From positions 310,001 to 374,000 of the forward strand of contig VCMS01000071.1 in assembly GCA_022539475.1 (NCBI GenBank): 64,000 nucleotides of DNA, given 5' to 3'. This document shows, piece after piece, positions 1 to 10,546 of this stretch. This DNA is from Gracilaria domingensis (taxonomy: Eukaryota; Rhodophyta; Florideophyceae; Gracilariales; Gracilariaceae). Within the stretch, counting starts at the first letter, position 1; each line of letters starts with the position of its first letter. The position numbers and the translations under genes were made by a program. The notes beneath the pieces are model-generated. The model did not search any database, was not told the DNA's origin, and was given only the letters and a program-made list of their open reading frames with translations.

Positions 1-1
1 C

Positions 2-485
2 AACGTTCAAGAGAGGAATTACTCGGTACGCGAGAAGGAGTGCTTGGCAGTGGTTTGGGCCTTACAAACACTGCACCCCTACCTAATGGGGATTCGTTTC
101 ATTGTCCATACCGATCATTCGACCTTGCGCTGGTTACTCTCTATTGCATAGCCATCTGGCCGCCTAATGCGGTAGAGAATCCAGTTAGCCGAATTCGATT
201 TCAAGATTCGGTACAAGAAAGAACTCCTAAAAACTCAGGCTAATGCACTGTTTCGCTTGAAAACAGCGGCTGAAGCCGCGCCAGTCGATGATCTGTAGAT
301 ACCGTGCTTCCTCGCGGAAGACGGCTCGACCGATGCCGATGAAGATTTTGAAGAACGGGACATCTACGATGCTGTTTTAGCCGTGTCAGACACGCACCCA
401 GAACCGGGTTCTTTCGTACCGATCAAGCCGGAAGAACTCATCCGGGAAAAGCACGGACCGCTTTTGTACGGAGATTCGTAGCCAT
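2..485 (+). pseudogene. E1 RNase H and tether, broken
   Basis: Frame 2 opens with a Ty3-type RNase H C-terminal part: [20 protein letters not shown], then [14 protein letters not shown]. Elements E2 and E3 carry the same block (SEKECLAMVW and TDHSALRWL in E2). An in-frame TAG replaces an acidic residue just before PSGRLM, and the frame then shifts within the LAEFDF segment. The acidic tether ending in an IPCF-like peptide follows, also with a TAG. RNase H degrades the RNA template during reverse transcription in the virus-like particle. This copy cannot make a complete enzyme. Confidence 0.8.
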
Positions 486-1594
486 TTGAACGGCGGAGCA
501 CGGCTGCCTTTCGTCAAGAACGACCAAGGATTCCTCATCCGGACTGTCGGACAGAGACAACAGATTGTGGTTCCGCCCTCACTTCAGTCACGAGTACTGC
601 ATATGTCGCACTATGCGAAGCTCTCAACCCACCCTGGTGGCAGGATGTTGTACTACACCTTGAGAAAGGACTTCTACTGTCCAGCGATGGCTTTCGATGC
701 GTATGCCACTGTTCGTGGATGTTCTGATTGCGCAAAGAACCTCGTCAAACTGCGAAAGTATTCCGAAAATTCGTTACTCTTCCTTGCTAGGGCTCCACTC
801 GAATTCGTAGCTATTGACTTGCTCGGTGAGTTTATTCGTATTCGCGATGGAAACCGGTTTTTACTTGTGATCACCGAAAGCTTTTCTAAGCTGGTACGGA
901 CTGTGCCTTTGAAGAAGGTTACCGCCAGTGCGGTCGCCCAAGACTTCGTTACACACTGGGTTTTTGTCTACGGGCCGAAGATTGATTTGTTATATGATAA
1001 TGGACGGCAGTTTGCGGTTAGGTTCTTTCAATACGTCTGCCGCATCTTGCGGATCCAAAACTGGTTTACGACAACCTACCATTCCAAGATTAATGGGCAG
1101 GTCCAACGTTTTAACCACACAATTCTTAATGCATTGCGAACGTTCGTCGCCGATCACCCAACAGAATGGGATCAATACAACGATGCGGTGACTTATGTCC
1201 ACAATACGCAGGTTCATCCCACTACTCAGATCTCGCCGTTCGAGCTTGTGCTATCTCGCATTCACCGTCGGCGGTCATCGAGCCACAGCCAATTCTGGAT
1301 AAGTTCCTCTCGCCCCGCCTACACACGGACGCGTGCAAGGGCTGGCTCACAAAGATCATTTTTACGGTTAGGCAGAATATTTCTAAGGCACAGGCCGCCT
1401 ACAAGCGGGATTTTGACGCCGGAGTGCACAAACATGCCCCTCAGATCAGGGAAGGTAGCTTTGCCTTCATACGAAAGGAATACTACAATTCCGAGAAGAA
1501 GAAGTGCTACAAGCTGCCTCCTATCGCAGATGGTCTCTACCCGGTCATTTCAGTTACCGACACTACGATTGTTCTTGACATCAAGGGCGAGTAG
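486..1594 (+). pseudogene. E1 integrase (HHCC, core, GPY-like end), frameshifted
   Basis: The N-terminal zinc domain reads LHMSHYAKLSTHPGG with a later GCSDCAK pair (HHCC). The core begins at EFVAIDLLGEF (first Asp) and continues to DLLYDNGRQF (second Asp). At the third catalytic position the motif reads NGQVQRFNH, so Glu is Gln (a single-base change from GAA). A frameshift near 1260 moves the rest into frame 2, which carries the C-terminal part with DGLYPVISV, the equivalent of the GPY/F module. Integrase would insert the cDNA. The missing Glu and the frameshift make this copy inactive. The tail ends at a TAG at 1592-1594, beyond which the same frame continues into the linker. Confidence 0.87.
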
Positions 1595-3184
1595 GAGCAT
1601 TTCTCGCGGGATCGCGTAACGCCTGGGTTAACGCCCGCTTCTCAGGAAACGCAACCGGAAACGCCGGATACCGCTACGCCTACTGTGGACTCAGCCGCCG
1701 AAGCGAGAGCACGCATTTCGTTGTCAGTATTGCCGCATCCTAACCGCGCACTTGCTGACTTGCCGGCTAAGCCGGAATCACCCCAGTCCGTCTCTGATAC
1801 CTCTCATGTACACACTCCGATACTTGCCTCATCGGAGATACTAACCACCGCCCCCGACGCTCCAACTGAGGAGGTGGAGGAGGCAGATCGCTCTTCGTCG
1901 TTGTCACCGTCGTCGACGGAATTAACTTCGCAGCCCTCTATTCCGCAACACCACACGCTGACGCAAGAGAAGCAGCCGGAGATCCGGAGCGAAGAGACTG
2001 ACCCGCAGTTGCGGCTGAAACCTCTCGAGGAGAGCACCATTTCGGTGGAGCACGAAGCTGGAAAACTAGAAGAACACCAGGATGTAGCTGCTGCAGAATC
2101 CGTCGCTTCGCTCGCGGATGGTACTGTATTGCCGTTACAGACGAAGGGACAGGAGCCGGCCTCAGCTGTGCAGCGTAAAACCGGCACGCCGTGAAAGAGT
2201 GTGGCAAACACAGCAACGCCCGCGTCAAATGCAGAAAATACACGGTTGCCGCAGCCGGAGACCGACAGCGGGAGCGGTAATGCATCAAGGAAAGCCGGAA
2301 GTCCTGGGGGAAAGTTTATCGAAAGAGACCGTGATTTGACGGGAGACCCGAGTTCGGGAGACTTTATTGAAGCATCGAGTGATGAAGCCGTTGAAAACAC
2401 GGAGAAAACCGCCGATATGGCCAGCCCATACGCCACAGTAAGTGGAAAGAAGCACAACTCTACACGCGCGCACACAACGCGCCAAGTGTCTGGCTTCGCC
2501 GGCGCTCCCCCTCCAGTGGAGGATGACAGCACACGAGCCCGGTACGTGCCTGCTGTAATGCTCTCGGCCGCCGAAGACAGAAATTCCGAGTTTGAATCGG
2601 CAGCTCACAGCAATGCAACGGCGCAGGCTCTATCAACAGCAGGAATTGGCGCAACGCCACCACCTCGCGTATAACAGCACCACTCGCTGGCGCACCGCAA
2701 TGCAAACCGTTCACTTCCACGACGGGAGATTGCGCCGGAACGCCAGAAGCTCGCTATTCGAGAAGACGAAAGTAAGGTCTCGGCCCGATAACACGGGAAG
2801 GAAAGCCAGAAATCTGGACGCCTCAATGTCAGGAGCACACAATCGTCACTAGGGCCACCTGGCGTACAGAACGAACTGCCGTCAGGACGGAAGCAGTTGG
2901 TCAACGATGCCCCCGACGGGAACGCTAGCAGCGTCGCCTCAAAAGATGACACAGTAACCAGACTGCACACCAAGCGGCGCGTCCTCGACAGGGAGTACGT
3001 TATGGACCGTCTGATCAGTCACGGCTCTGCCTCTGATGGAGAGCTATTGTATCGAGTCCGTTGGTACAGCTGTCCTTCCTCGAAGAACGAACATGAGCCT
3101 ATCGAGCATTTGCCTCGCTCTAAGGTCCTACAGTACCACAGTCACACACGAACACCAATACCGGCTACGCTGGACAAAGTTTAA
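1595..3184 (+). pseudogene. E1 integrase linker and chromodomain
   Basis: Frame 2 stays open in three blocks separated by single stops (near 2194 and 2674). About 460 residues of Ser, Thr, Pro, Glu and Ala-rich sequence without hydrophobic structure lead to a chromodomain: EYVMDRLISH, then LLYRVRWYSC and EPIEHLPRSKVLQYH. Chromodomains of chromoviruses bind modified histone tails and steer integration to heterochromatin. The cage residues Tyr and Trp are present, but the third position is disturbed (SSKNEHEP instead of the WDTYEP of element E3). The same layout of integrase, very long linker and chromodomain occurs in E2 and E3. The ATG-like starts inside this stretch are not real starts; it was one pol polyprotein. 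Confidence 0.78.
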
Positions 3185-3625
3185 GTGGGTTGACCACCCA
3201 CAACTTGTGAGATAAGCCGTCTCAGACGGAAAATGCCGCCTCATGCCGACGCAACTACGTTGATATTGAAATGGTGCTCAATGCAGGACCTCTTTGATGG
3301 ACAAACAAGCGGCGAAAGGCGGAAGCCACTTACAGTGGAGAAGAAGATAAAGAAGAAAGAAGCCTAGGAAGGAGAAGAAGCCAGGACACTGGAAAGAAGA
3401 CGAAGAAGCTTTATCGCTACAGCCGCTTCTGCGGAAAGTTAGACCTCTCTTGTGGTCCATTTGCAACAGCCTCGAACGAGGTATTGCTCACTGAGAAGGG
3501 GAGGAACAAGAAGAAATATTTGAGCCAAGCTAGCAAGGCTGGATAAGTTTACCTCTAACTATTGAGTTTTCCCCTCATCATCGGGGTCTACTACTGTAGG
3601 CCGTCAGGGATCTCGAGCCGGAGAG
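3185..3625. other. E1 spacer between convergent frames, GA-rich
   Basis: No gene is seen. The stretch lies between the end of the chromodomain frame (plus) and the end of the antisense frame (minus). Positions 3336-3410 are almost pure purine (GAAGAAG-type runs). Element E2 has a comparable GA-rich stretch in the same place (36411-36600), so the feature is shared by position. Confidence 0.6.
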
Positions 3626-5453
3626 TTACGCACCGGACGTCCTAGCACGTGGGGTGCCCCCACTACCGGGAGCCTTGGAGAAGCGCTGTGCCTCTATCGC
3701 TTGCAGTTTCGACTCGTCGGTCAGAGTATCGAAAACGGCCACTCCCACGCATCGAAGGAAGTCGCGAATGACCGCCGCTCGCGGAGTGAGAGAGAAACTG
3801 CCCCCGCCCCCGCCTCGACGGATGCCACATCCTGAGCCCACGGCCCGGTCGGAGCGGAAGCCGCTACAGCGGGTGGGACAACAACTACGACTTCGTCGTC
3901 GTCTCCCATTGCTTCGGGCTCCTGTACGACCTCCACGCCCCCTAAGCTCCTCTCATCCATGGGGCGTTCTCCCTTGGCAGGGTCATCACCGTCGTCGTCG
4001 ACGTATACAAACCCACACGGGTGCCCTCCCGAGATATGTAGCTCCTCTCGTGAAGGACCAGCCCCCTCAGCGAGACAAATTATCTCCCAAATCCATAGGT
4101 CAAAGTAGACGAAGTCGCCGGCGTTAACGTTCCGTCCCGGAGAACGGTCCGACTCCCGACGAACCCCGTCGGAAACCTGGCTAGCAGGCACCTCGATCCA
4201 GTCAATTTGGTCAATGACGTCCACCAACGCTTTGGCTTCGCGCGCATTACGGACCGAACCGAGCACTTCGGAGAGATCTAATGCCTGGATCGTTTGCTGG
4301 ATGAGCTCCGGAATGAATCATACCCGGTACGAATCGTAGGCCTCGATGAGGAGGAAAGCCGCAAAGCGAAATGTCCATTCTGTCGCAAGGATGCTCCACA
4401 GGCCGCTATGAGGATCGTTCACGAAATAGGAGACTATGTAAGTTAGGCAGGGCGGCAGCTCTACGTGACACCCTCGTGAGACTTTCACCGCAGTCCAGAA
4501 GGACGGCAGCGGCAGGTGTCGCTCACTATGGAAGTGTCTCGCGATGCGCTTAACCTCAGTACACTGGTACGGCACCAGTACCCCGAGGCGGGAACGCCGA
4601 AGCGGGACCGCCATTTCCTCTCGAGTCGGAGGCCTCCATGGAATTGAGAGCGTGCAGGACAGCGAAGAAACCGGAATTCGGCACGAAGGATAGGCCGAGT
4701 CCACAGGATCAGCTCCTGCTGGGGCTGAACGGTGTCCGAATATCCGTCGATTTGGTGCAATGCATTGGCTAGATGGTCTCCGTAGCCGACTTCGCCGAAA
4801 GTTCGGTAACGTGCAACGTCATACTGGTACTGTGCCGGCACCGGATGCTCGTTCGGAGCTAGGAAGTGTCGCGCGTACCCAATGCGGGCCATCTCATTGC
4901 GAACAAATTGTCCGGTCTCGTTTCGACCTACGAACAGGCAACTCGGTGTGACCGCAACGCGAGCAATCTAGTCCCAGGAACGGGTAACGTCAGCAGAAAG
5001 CCCACCAGGGAGTTGACCGTCGACCGCGTACGAGTCGACGAGCTCTGTATCCCGAACGGCCTCGGCGTAAAGCCAGGCAGCCTGGACGAAGAGGAAGCTG
5101 TGCCGGTGCGGATCCCGGATGCGTAACGCGCCTGCAGTAGGCCATCCACCCAGCGTAGCTGGCATCTCAGGGTTGAACCAATCCCATACGGGCACGGGAC
5201 CATCCTGAGCTGGAGCTTGATCTTGTCCGGAAGAACCCGGCTGGGAGGCAGCCGCCGAATGCGCGAGAGGCACAGACCGGAACGGCGGGTTGGAAACTTG
5301 CATGCGTGCCGTCGAAGACGGATGGGCGTTCGGCGTGTTGGACATCGTGGGAGAGCTCGAAATCGATAGGTTCGATATTGTCACCGGAGGTGTTGGTGGT
5401 TCCGAACAGTTCTCGGGTGACCCGTCTCGATAGACATCCTTATATACCTCCAT
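3626..5453 (-). pseudogene. E1 antisense reading frame, unknown protein, broken
   Basis: Four or five open blocks on the minus strand (from 5453, 4892, 4704, 4266 and 3841 downwards) line up in order with the single 526-codon antisense frame of E2. Shared peptides include LWTRPILRAEFRF (E2 LLWTRPLLRAEFRY), SRGCHVELPPCLTYI (E2 CRGCYVELPQCITYV), SDRSPGRNVNAGDFVYFD (E2 TDRSPGR...GDYVFYD) and the end RAAVIRDFL (E2 RAAIIAQFM). Frameshifts and stops separate the blocks, so this copy is dead. The start codon lies only 54 bp from the LTR edge, so a promoter would have to sit in the 3' LTR reading backwards. I recognise no domain, signal peptide or membrane segment, and function is unknown. Confidence 0.85.
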
Positions 5454-5455
5454 CG

Positions 5456-5489
5456 TGAGACGCGTCGAGCCGACGGAGTCGGTGTCTCA
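5456..5489. promoter_or_regulatory. Hairpin at antisense-frame start, before the E1 polypurine tract
   Basis: TGAGAC (5456-5461) pairs with GTCTCA (5484-5489), and inside it CCGAC (5470-5474) pairs with GTCGG (5478-5482). It sits immediately upstream of the antisense ATG (5453, minus). E2 has a smaller hairpin, CTCGC-GAA-GCGAG, in the same interval (within 38659-38672). A role is not shown. Confidence 0.4.
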
Positions 5490-5494
5490 GCCTC

Positions 5495-5506
5495 AGAAGG
5501 GGGAGA
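5495..5506 (+). promoter_or_regulatory. E1 polypurine tract
   Basis: The run AGAAGGGGGAGA abuts the LTR start TGTAG. A purine run directly before the 3' LTR is the plus-strand DNA primer site of LTR retrotransposons. E2 has AAGGAGGGGGATA at the same position. Confidence 0.8.
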
Positions 5507-6358
5507 TGTAGAGCATAACGCCATGGAGATGGATGCACCGAGGTGCTTTTCATAGTTTGTTGATCCGTTACCGGCTTCGACACCTCATGTTATGAGAGGC
5601 TACTGTAGTGATGGCCCCTTTTTTGGATATGTATAGGAATGGTAGTGTTCCTGCACCCGTGTGCTAAGTTGGCCCTATGCCGGGTGCGCCGTGGCAAGTC
5701 CGCCACGGTTTCACACGTGTAGGGTGTTGGACGGCAGTGCCGGATACTTAGGTATTTTTAGCTGATATTTTCGAGTGCCCTATATAGGTGGCGGCACTTG
5801 CCGCCACTGTACCGGAAGCAACCTCAAGGAGGCCTTTGGCTCTAGCTTCTTGCGGCGGGCGAACGGTTCTTCGTCCCTAACCCGGCTATAACGCCGCATC
5901 TCCGGAGTTGCTATCCACCTCTGTCTCCAAGGAGTACTAGATCGTCGTTACAGCATCTTTTTGTTGTTTATTTGTTAATATGTCCGTCATACGGCTCTTG
6001 TTTCTCTGCCCTGTTATACAGGTTTGGCCACTAGTCTCGGGACTTATTCCCGTTTACCACGAGTCAGTGCTCTGCAGTGCAGTCCGTTTGCTGATCCTTT
6101 GTTGCCCTATACCGTTGGGCTGGATATCCCCACTCGATGTGGCACACCGGAACATCCGGATACCTACGCCGATTCTTCCCCTTTACCTCCGACTGCACGC
6201 TCAGATTAGGGCCACCCGGACGTACACCCGGCATCGCGTTGGCCTTATCGGAGGGTTATACTGCTGCATCTACCTCTATAGAGAGCAGGTCTCGAAGACC
6301 GTGTCGGTGCGCTTTCCGCGACGCGCTCTTGTTTGCCCACTCGTGGGATTGCACCACA
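5507..6358 (+). repeat. E1 3' LTR (852 bp)
   Basis: It starts TGTAGAGCATAACG after the polypurine tract and ends ATTGCACCACA, giving the inverted termini TGTAG / (C)CACA seen in E2 and E3. The 3' edge is placed by comparison with E2 and E3, in which the same TTGCA(C/T)(C/T)ACA end is followed within 3 bp by the primer-binding site. Shared internal blocks with the E3 LTR are TTGGCTCTAGC (about 5838) and GCTATCCACC (about 5910). These show related but distinct families. A TATA box lies at 5780-5786. Confidence 0.85.
5780..5807 (+). promoter_or_regulatory. E1 LTR TATA box and adjoining hairpin
   Basis: CTATATAG is followed at once by a perfect 8-bp stem: GTGGCGGC (5788-5795), loop ACTT, GCCGCCAC (5800-5807). 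The hairpin would lie at or near the 5' end of the element RNA (U3/R border). E3 has an 11-bp stem of different sequence at a similar place. Confidence 0.55.
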
Positions 6359-7089
6359 GAGTCCCCGGTGAAGAACCCAAAATTTGACTTTCGGGAAAAT
6401 CCGCGACATACTATTTCGTTTTACCGTTTTACTGTGACCGGTGGAGATGCTCTAAGGCCCTTTTCAAATAGAGGCGGACATCATTAGGGGCAAAAGCGCT
6501 TTTTTACTGTCACGGACATATCGTGTCCTCTCTTTGTTCCGTGAGCAAAGTTGATACTACGTCGCGAAGTCGCAATGCCCAGTTTCATTCCTTTCTTCTC
6601 TTTACCATTTGCGAAAAATCACTGCGCTTCAATACTATCACTTTAATCGCTCTCTGTAACGCAGCATGTTCTAATGTGGAATTGGTGCCAGAATGTGGTT
6701 CTCATATTTTGGGCACATTCTCCGAGAGATACAAGATGGTCTCCGCCCAAAGCGGTCCAAACCAACTTTGTCGTCCTGGTTCTCCTTAGCCGAGATTCAT
6801 TTCGCACATTTACTTGCGTCATCTTGGAAAACACACTATGCGTTGTCAAGCAGACCGAAAGAGAGATTAACAAAAGCCGTAAAAAGCAAACGCTGCTATC
6901 ATAAGTATAGACTAGAAAGAGTAAACGCCACACATTTGACACATCATCTCGTTGTTCTTGATAAGAAACCGTATAAACAAACGCGAATAACCACTCGTTC
7001 ACCGCTAAACAGCCATAACAGTCCGTACAAATACAAACCAAAACGCCCCTCAATCCGAACTCGAAGCAGACCACCCCTTCTGTGCAACG
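6359..7089. other. No gene seen
   Basis: Intergenic DNA between the E1 LTR and the pogo transposase. Short overlapping frames on both strands show no recognisable similarity. The left end of the pogo transposon should lie here, but I could not match a terminal inverted repeat with the right side. Confidence 0.5.
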
Positions 7090-8787
7090 ATGGCCGCTTT
7101 GATCGCCAACCAGAGCGGTCATGACGACGACGATTACATGGCTGTGTGCACGGCTGCAGAAATCGTTCAAGAATACGGAGATAGGCCAACGTATACGCTG
7201 CTAATGCTGCAAGAAGCCATATTCTATGTGCATGAACACGATGCCTCTTTCACAGAGGCAGCCGAACATTACGGTATTCCCCTCACTTCGCCTACCCAAC
7301 ATTACCACAGCTGGGAAGATTCGTCTCCCCGGCACGAGCTATCCAACCCGGAGGACATCAAATGGTCATTGAGAGAACCTGGACGTCCACCGGTTCTGTT
7401 AGAACAGGAAGAACAGTTAATTACTGAAGCGATCAAGGACTACGCACGAATGAATACACCGCTTACCAGAGTAACCGTCTTCGAATTTGTCCAGCATTAT
7501 GTATCAAAGCTCTCAGTGCGTCGACAAAAAGAGATCAAGCGCTACTTCCTTGATGGCAGACCGGGGTATAGATGGATGCGATTGTTCCTGAGAGGACATC
7601 CTGAACTTCAGTTCAAGAGCGTGCGAGTGATTGATGACCGCCGAGTGAGAGCCGTGTCCAAAGAACATGTTTCTGAACTCATTGCGAGAATCAATGCGGC
7701 CATTGACAGGTACCAAATCCAAGACCCACGCAGAATTTGGAATGTAGACCAGACAGAGATAAGCTTCACAAATAACGTAAATAGAAGCATACGCAAGGCG
7801 CTTGTACCAACATCCACGAGGTTAGTTCAGAAATTGGCTAGAACTAAGGGAAACCAAGATCATGTAACGGTAATGCCAGTCTTGTCGACAGCAGGAGATA
7901 CACTGACACCGGTTATTGTCTTTCCTGAGAAGCTCGCGAACTACCGCAAAATGAATAGAGAGTACCAGAGTCTCCATTCCGTCTTGCCTCACTGTCACTT
8001 GTATCAACGCGATCATGCGAGAGTTGATACTGATATATTCGCCGATTGGGCGAAGAAGTTTGTGCAGGAAGTTTCTGTCTCTCGCATGCCAGGTGAGAGG
8101 GTTATTCTGCTACTGGACGGCTACAGCGCACACGTCCAGCTTGTCTCCATTTGTCCCCTTCGTGATTGCAATGTGATTGTAATTGGGCTTCCTTCACACA
8201 ACTCGCACCGCTTGCAACCTTTAGAAGTAGGAGTGTTCTCGTCCTTCAAAGCGCACCTACAAGCCAACATTCACAGGGCAGCGCAAATGAAGTCAGTATT
8301 TGACGGCTTTGACGTTTAAAATTGCATTACAGATGCCTATGGAAAGTCGGTGACGATGTCAAATATTCGCGCTTGGTTTGAAAAGTCGAAAGCGTTCGTA
8401 CACTAGGAGGGCGAGGGGTCGGTTTCGCCGTTGGAATGGTTGTTTTCAGACGAAGGAGGCAGCGCTGCATCATTACAGAGCTTGAAAACGTCGCATGACA
8501 AGCAAGCGCGGTCGCTACTCAACGATGCCAATATTGAAGAGAACGGCGTTATTCGTATCAATTCTGAATCAGGCATAAACCTCACCAATGCTACAGTTGC
8601 GGAGGCTTTGGAGCGTCGCCAAGAACAGAGCTCCTTCAAGTCGAAGAAAGAGAAAACCCCGAAGGAACTATCTTATGAAACAGCCACGTACTTGCGTCGA
8701 CTTCGAGAGCTCGCTCCGTGTCATGCTGTTCTACGGCAGCGCTCGACTCCGTCTTCAGATGCTCTTCAAGAGAACCGAAGGCTTTGA
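7090..8787 (+). pseudogene. pogo/CENP-B-like DDE transposase with two in-frame stops
   Basis: The frame from ATG 7090 to TAA 8317-8319 gives 409 residues. The same frame then continues past a TAG (8404-8406) to 8787. The N terminus has a psq-type helix-turn-helix (residues about 25-75) and a CENP-B/Tc5-type DNA-binding domain (about 95-210). The DDE_1 catalytic core shows WNVDQTE (Asp220), LLLDGYSAH (Asp343) and LPSHNSHRLQPLEVGVF, where the usual third Asp is Glu379 (35 residues after Asp343). The post-stop part, beginning NCITDAYGKSVT, is the normal C-terminal region, so the stops are recent. The enzyme would cut and paste its own transposon at TA sites. Flanking inverted repeats were not found. 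Confidence 0.88.
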
Positions 8788-8858
8788 GCGCTAACCAAGC
8801 GCTCATTAAACAACTTCTCGCGACGTTGAAAACTCATGGGTCCTACCATGCAAATTCA

Positions 8859-8864
8859 AATAAA
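8859..8864 (+). terminator. Candidate poly(A) signal AATAAA after pogo transposase
   Basis: AATAAA occurs about 72 bp after the end of the extended transposase frame, a normal place for a polyadenylation signal. The rest of 8788-9226 shows no gene. Confidence 0.3.
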
Positions 8865-9226
8865 GTCTTTTGATTGGGTCATTTATCTGGAATCATGCTC
8901 TCTCATTAGTCTCGGGTCACGTGGCGTTCGTAATATAGTGAACCAGTTTTGGTCCACAACGAATTTTGGTAGTATTTCAAGCTGTTCTTCTTTCTTCTCT
9001 AGCTCCTAATCGAGACGTCAGTTTTTCTTTCTTTTTTCCGCAACGCATTGGGCTCTGTCTTAGCTTTCATCTAAAACTAAAATGAGGGCGTCGCGGCAAA
9101 GATCGGCTACGTTCTGAGGAAAACAGTAACCTCCGTTCCCATCAAAGACAGTATCTCCACATTAGGGCAAGTTGCGTTACCAATCACAGCTCAACTGTGC
9201 ACCTTGAATTCAGTGTTCTTTCCAGT

Positions 9227-9346
9227 GGCTGTGATGGCACGCTGGAACTAGGCATGACAGCCTCCCATTCCAGCGGTACAAGTTGCAATAGAAGCACCGG
9301 CCGGCAGTATGCTGCACTTGGAGCCGGTGAAGAGACTGAGGGTTCC
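9227..9346. repeat. Dispersed 120-bp repeat, copy A
   Basis: It aligns without gaps to 14785-14904, with about 100 of 120 bases identical by my count. Similarity stops sharply on both sides. Read on the minus strand both copies lack stops and encode a conserved Cys/His-rich peptide (HTAGRCFYCNLYRWN here). On the plus strand copy A has two stops, so the minus strand is the likelier coding strand. Confidence 0.6.
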
Positions 9347-10546
9347 AGACATCGTAGCATCGTTTCGGCGATACTGCACCGCCACGAATAGGCCCCACCT
9401 TTCTTGACTCTTTCATTCCTTTTCCGTTCCCTGACCCGCCTTCTTCCCACGTTCTCCTTGAAGAGTCTCAAAACTCCGTGTCGACCGGCAGTTCGCACCA
9501 ACCTCTGCACAAATTCTTTGCGCAACCCTGCTTCCGTTTAAACTACCGCGCATCATTGGTGGCTTAGCCGGGCTTCCAAAAAAAAAAAAACTAACCATTG
9601 TCGTTGGGCTTCGCAAAGCCGACCTTGAGACAAGTCCTGAGGCATTAAGGACACTCTTGTTCGATGTCGACTACCGTTTTAGTTTCTGTCCGTGCTTCCT
9701 ACCTTGGCACTGGCACCGACTGCGCTTACTCAACCAAAAGCTCGACAATCATCTTTGGCACTTCTTATCCTAACATTACTGGGTTCCCGGCTGTCTGGTC
9801 TGGTTTTTTTCTTTGTTTGTTTTCAGTTACCGTACACCTGAACATAGGCCATCCCCTGCGGCGTCCAGCCACCCTGCCCTCCCCCCAGTGCAGCGCGTGC
9901 ATTTCGGCCTTGACAATCGGTAGGCACAAGTGTTGCTTCTGTACTGGATAAGTTTCGCCGCCCTGCAGTATCTCTGTGCGGGGTGACAGCATTCTCAGGT
10001 AGGAAGCTTGCATCTGGGATTAAGGGCCTCCTGTGCTACAGTGTGGCAACGTCCAGGGAATGACCTGTAGAGACCCCGAACACCGGCAGGGAATCGTCTG
10101 GAGACTTGAACCAATTGGATATTTCAGGCGTCGCGCTCGATAAACGGCTCAGCTGGGGTGCGATTAACTTGTTTATCTGAGACGCGGTGTCTCAACGTTC
10201 GGGCTTTACAGGGCCAAACCTCTACGTTGAGAAGTGAATTTGCCGCGCTTTCACGCTGCAAGGAACTAGAGAGAGTACACTGGTGAACAAGTATCTTTCC
10301 GTTAGTAACCTCCTCTGGATGTCCGGTAAGTGTGACGTGCATCTCGTCCTGGATTGCGCAGGACTTGATGGGCTGAAGAAAACCGCAACTCACCGGGAGA
10401 GCATAACCCGGAGCCTGATGTCTGACCTCTAGAAGTACATAGCTTGAACCTCCCGCCAGTGGCTTCGATTAAAAAGGATCCCTCTCCCGGTTGGGGATCG
10501 GCAAAGATAATACCGCTTTCCTTTCACGCGAAGAGAGAACTCCGCG
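9347..10546. other. No gene seen; A13 run and possible copia leader
   Basis: No supported coding sequence. An A13 run lies at 9578-9590. The stretch should contain the 5' LTR and leader of copia element E4, but no pair of long terminal repeats and no clear primer-binding site could be identified. Confidence 0.4.

Larger units (their letters stand above)
1..6358 (+). mobile_element. Ty3/gypsy element E1 (5' truncated by window edge)
   Basis: Order on the plus strand is RNase H, HHCC integrase, long Ser/Pro/Glu-rich linker, chromodomain, GA-rich spacer, a convergent minus-strand reading frame, polypurine tract and LTR. RT before RNase H and integrase is the Ty3 order, and a C-terminal chromodomain marks the chromovirus type. 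Gag, protease, most of RT and the 5' LTR lie before the window. The coding part has several frameshifts and stops, so the copy is dead. The 5 bases after the LTR (GAGTC) would be the target duplication, but the matching upstream copy is outside the window. Confidence 0.9.

Noticed and set aside
1804-2532. 242-codon minus-strand frame opposite the E1 linker
   Set aside because: It lies opposite the Ser/Pro-rich linker, whose codon bias opens the complementary frame. There is no homologue opposite the linkers of E2 or E3 and no motif.
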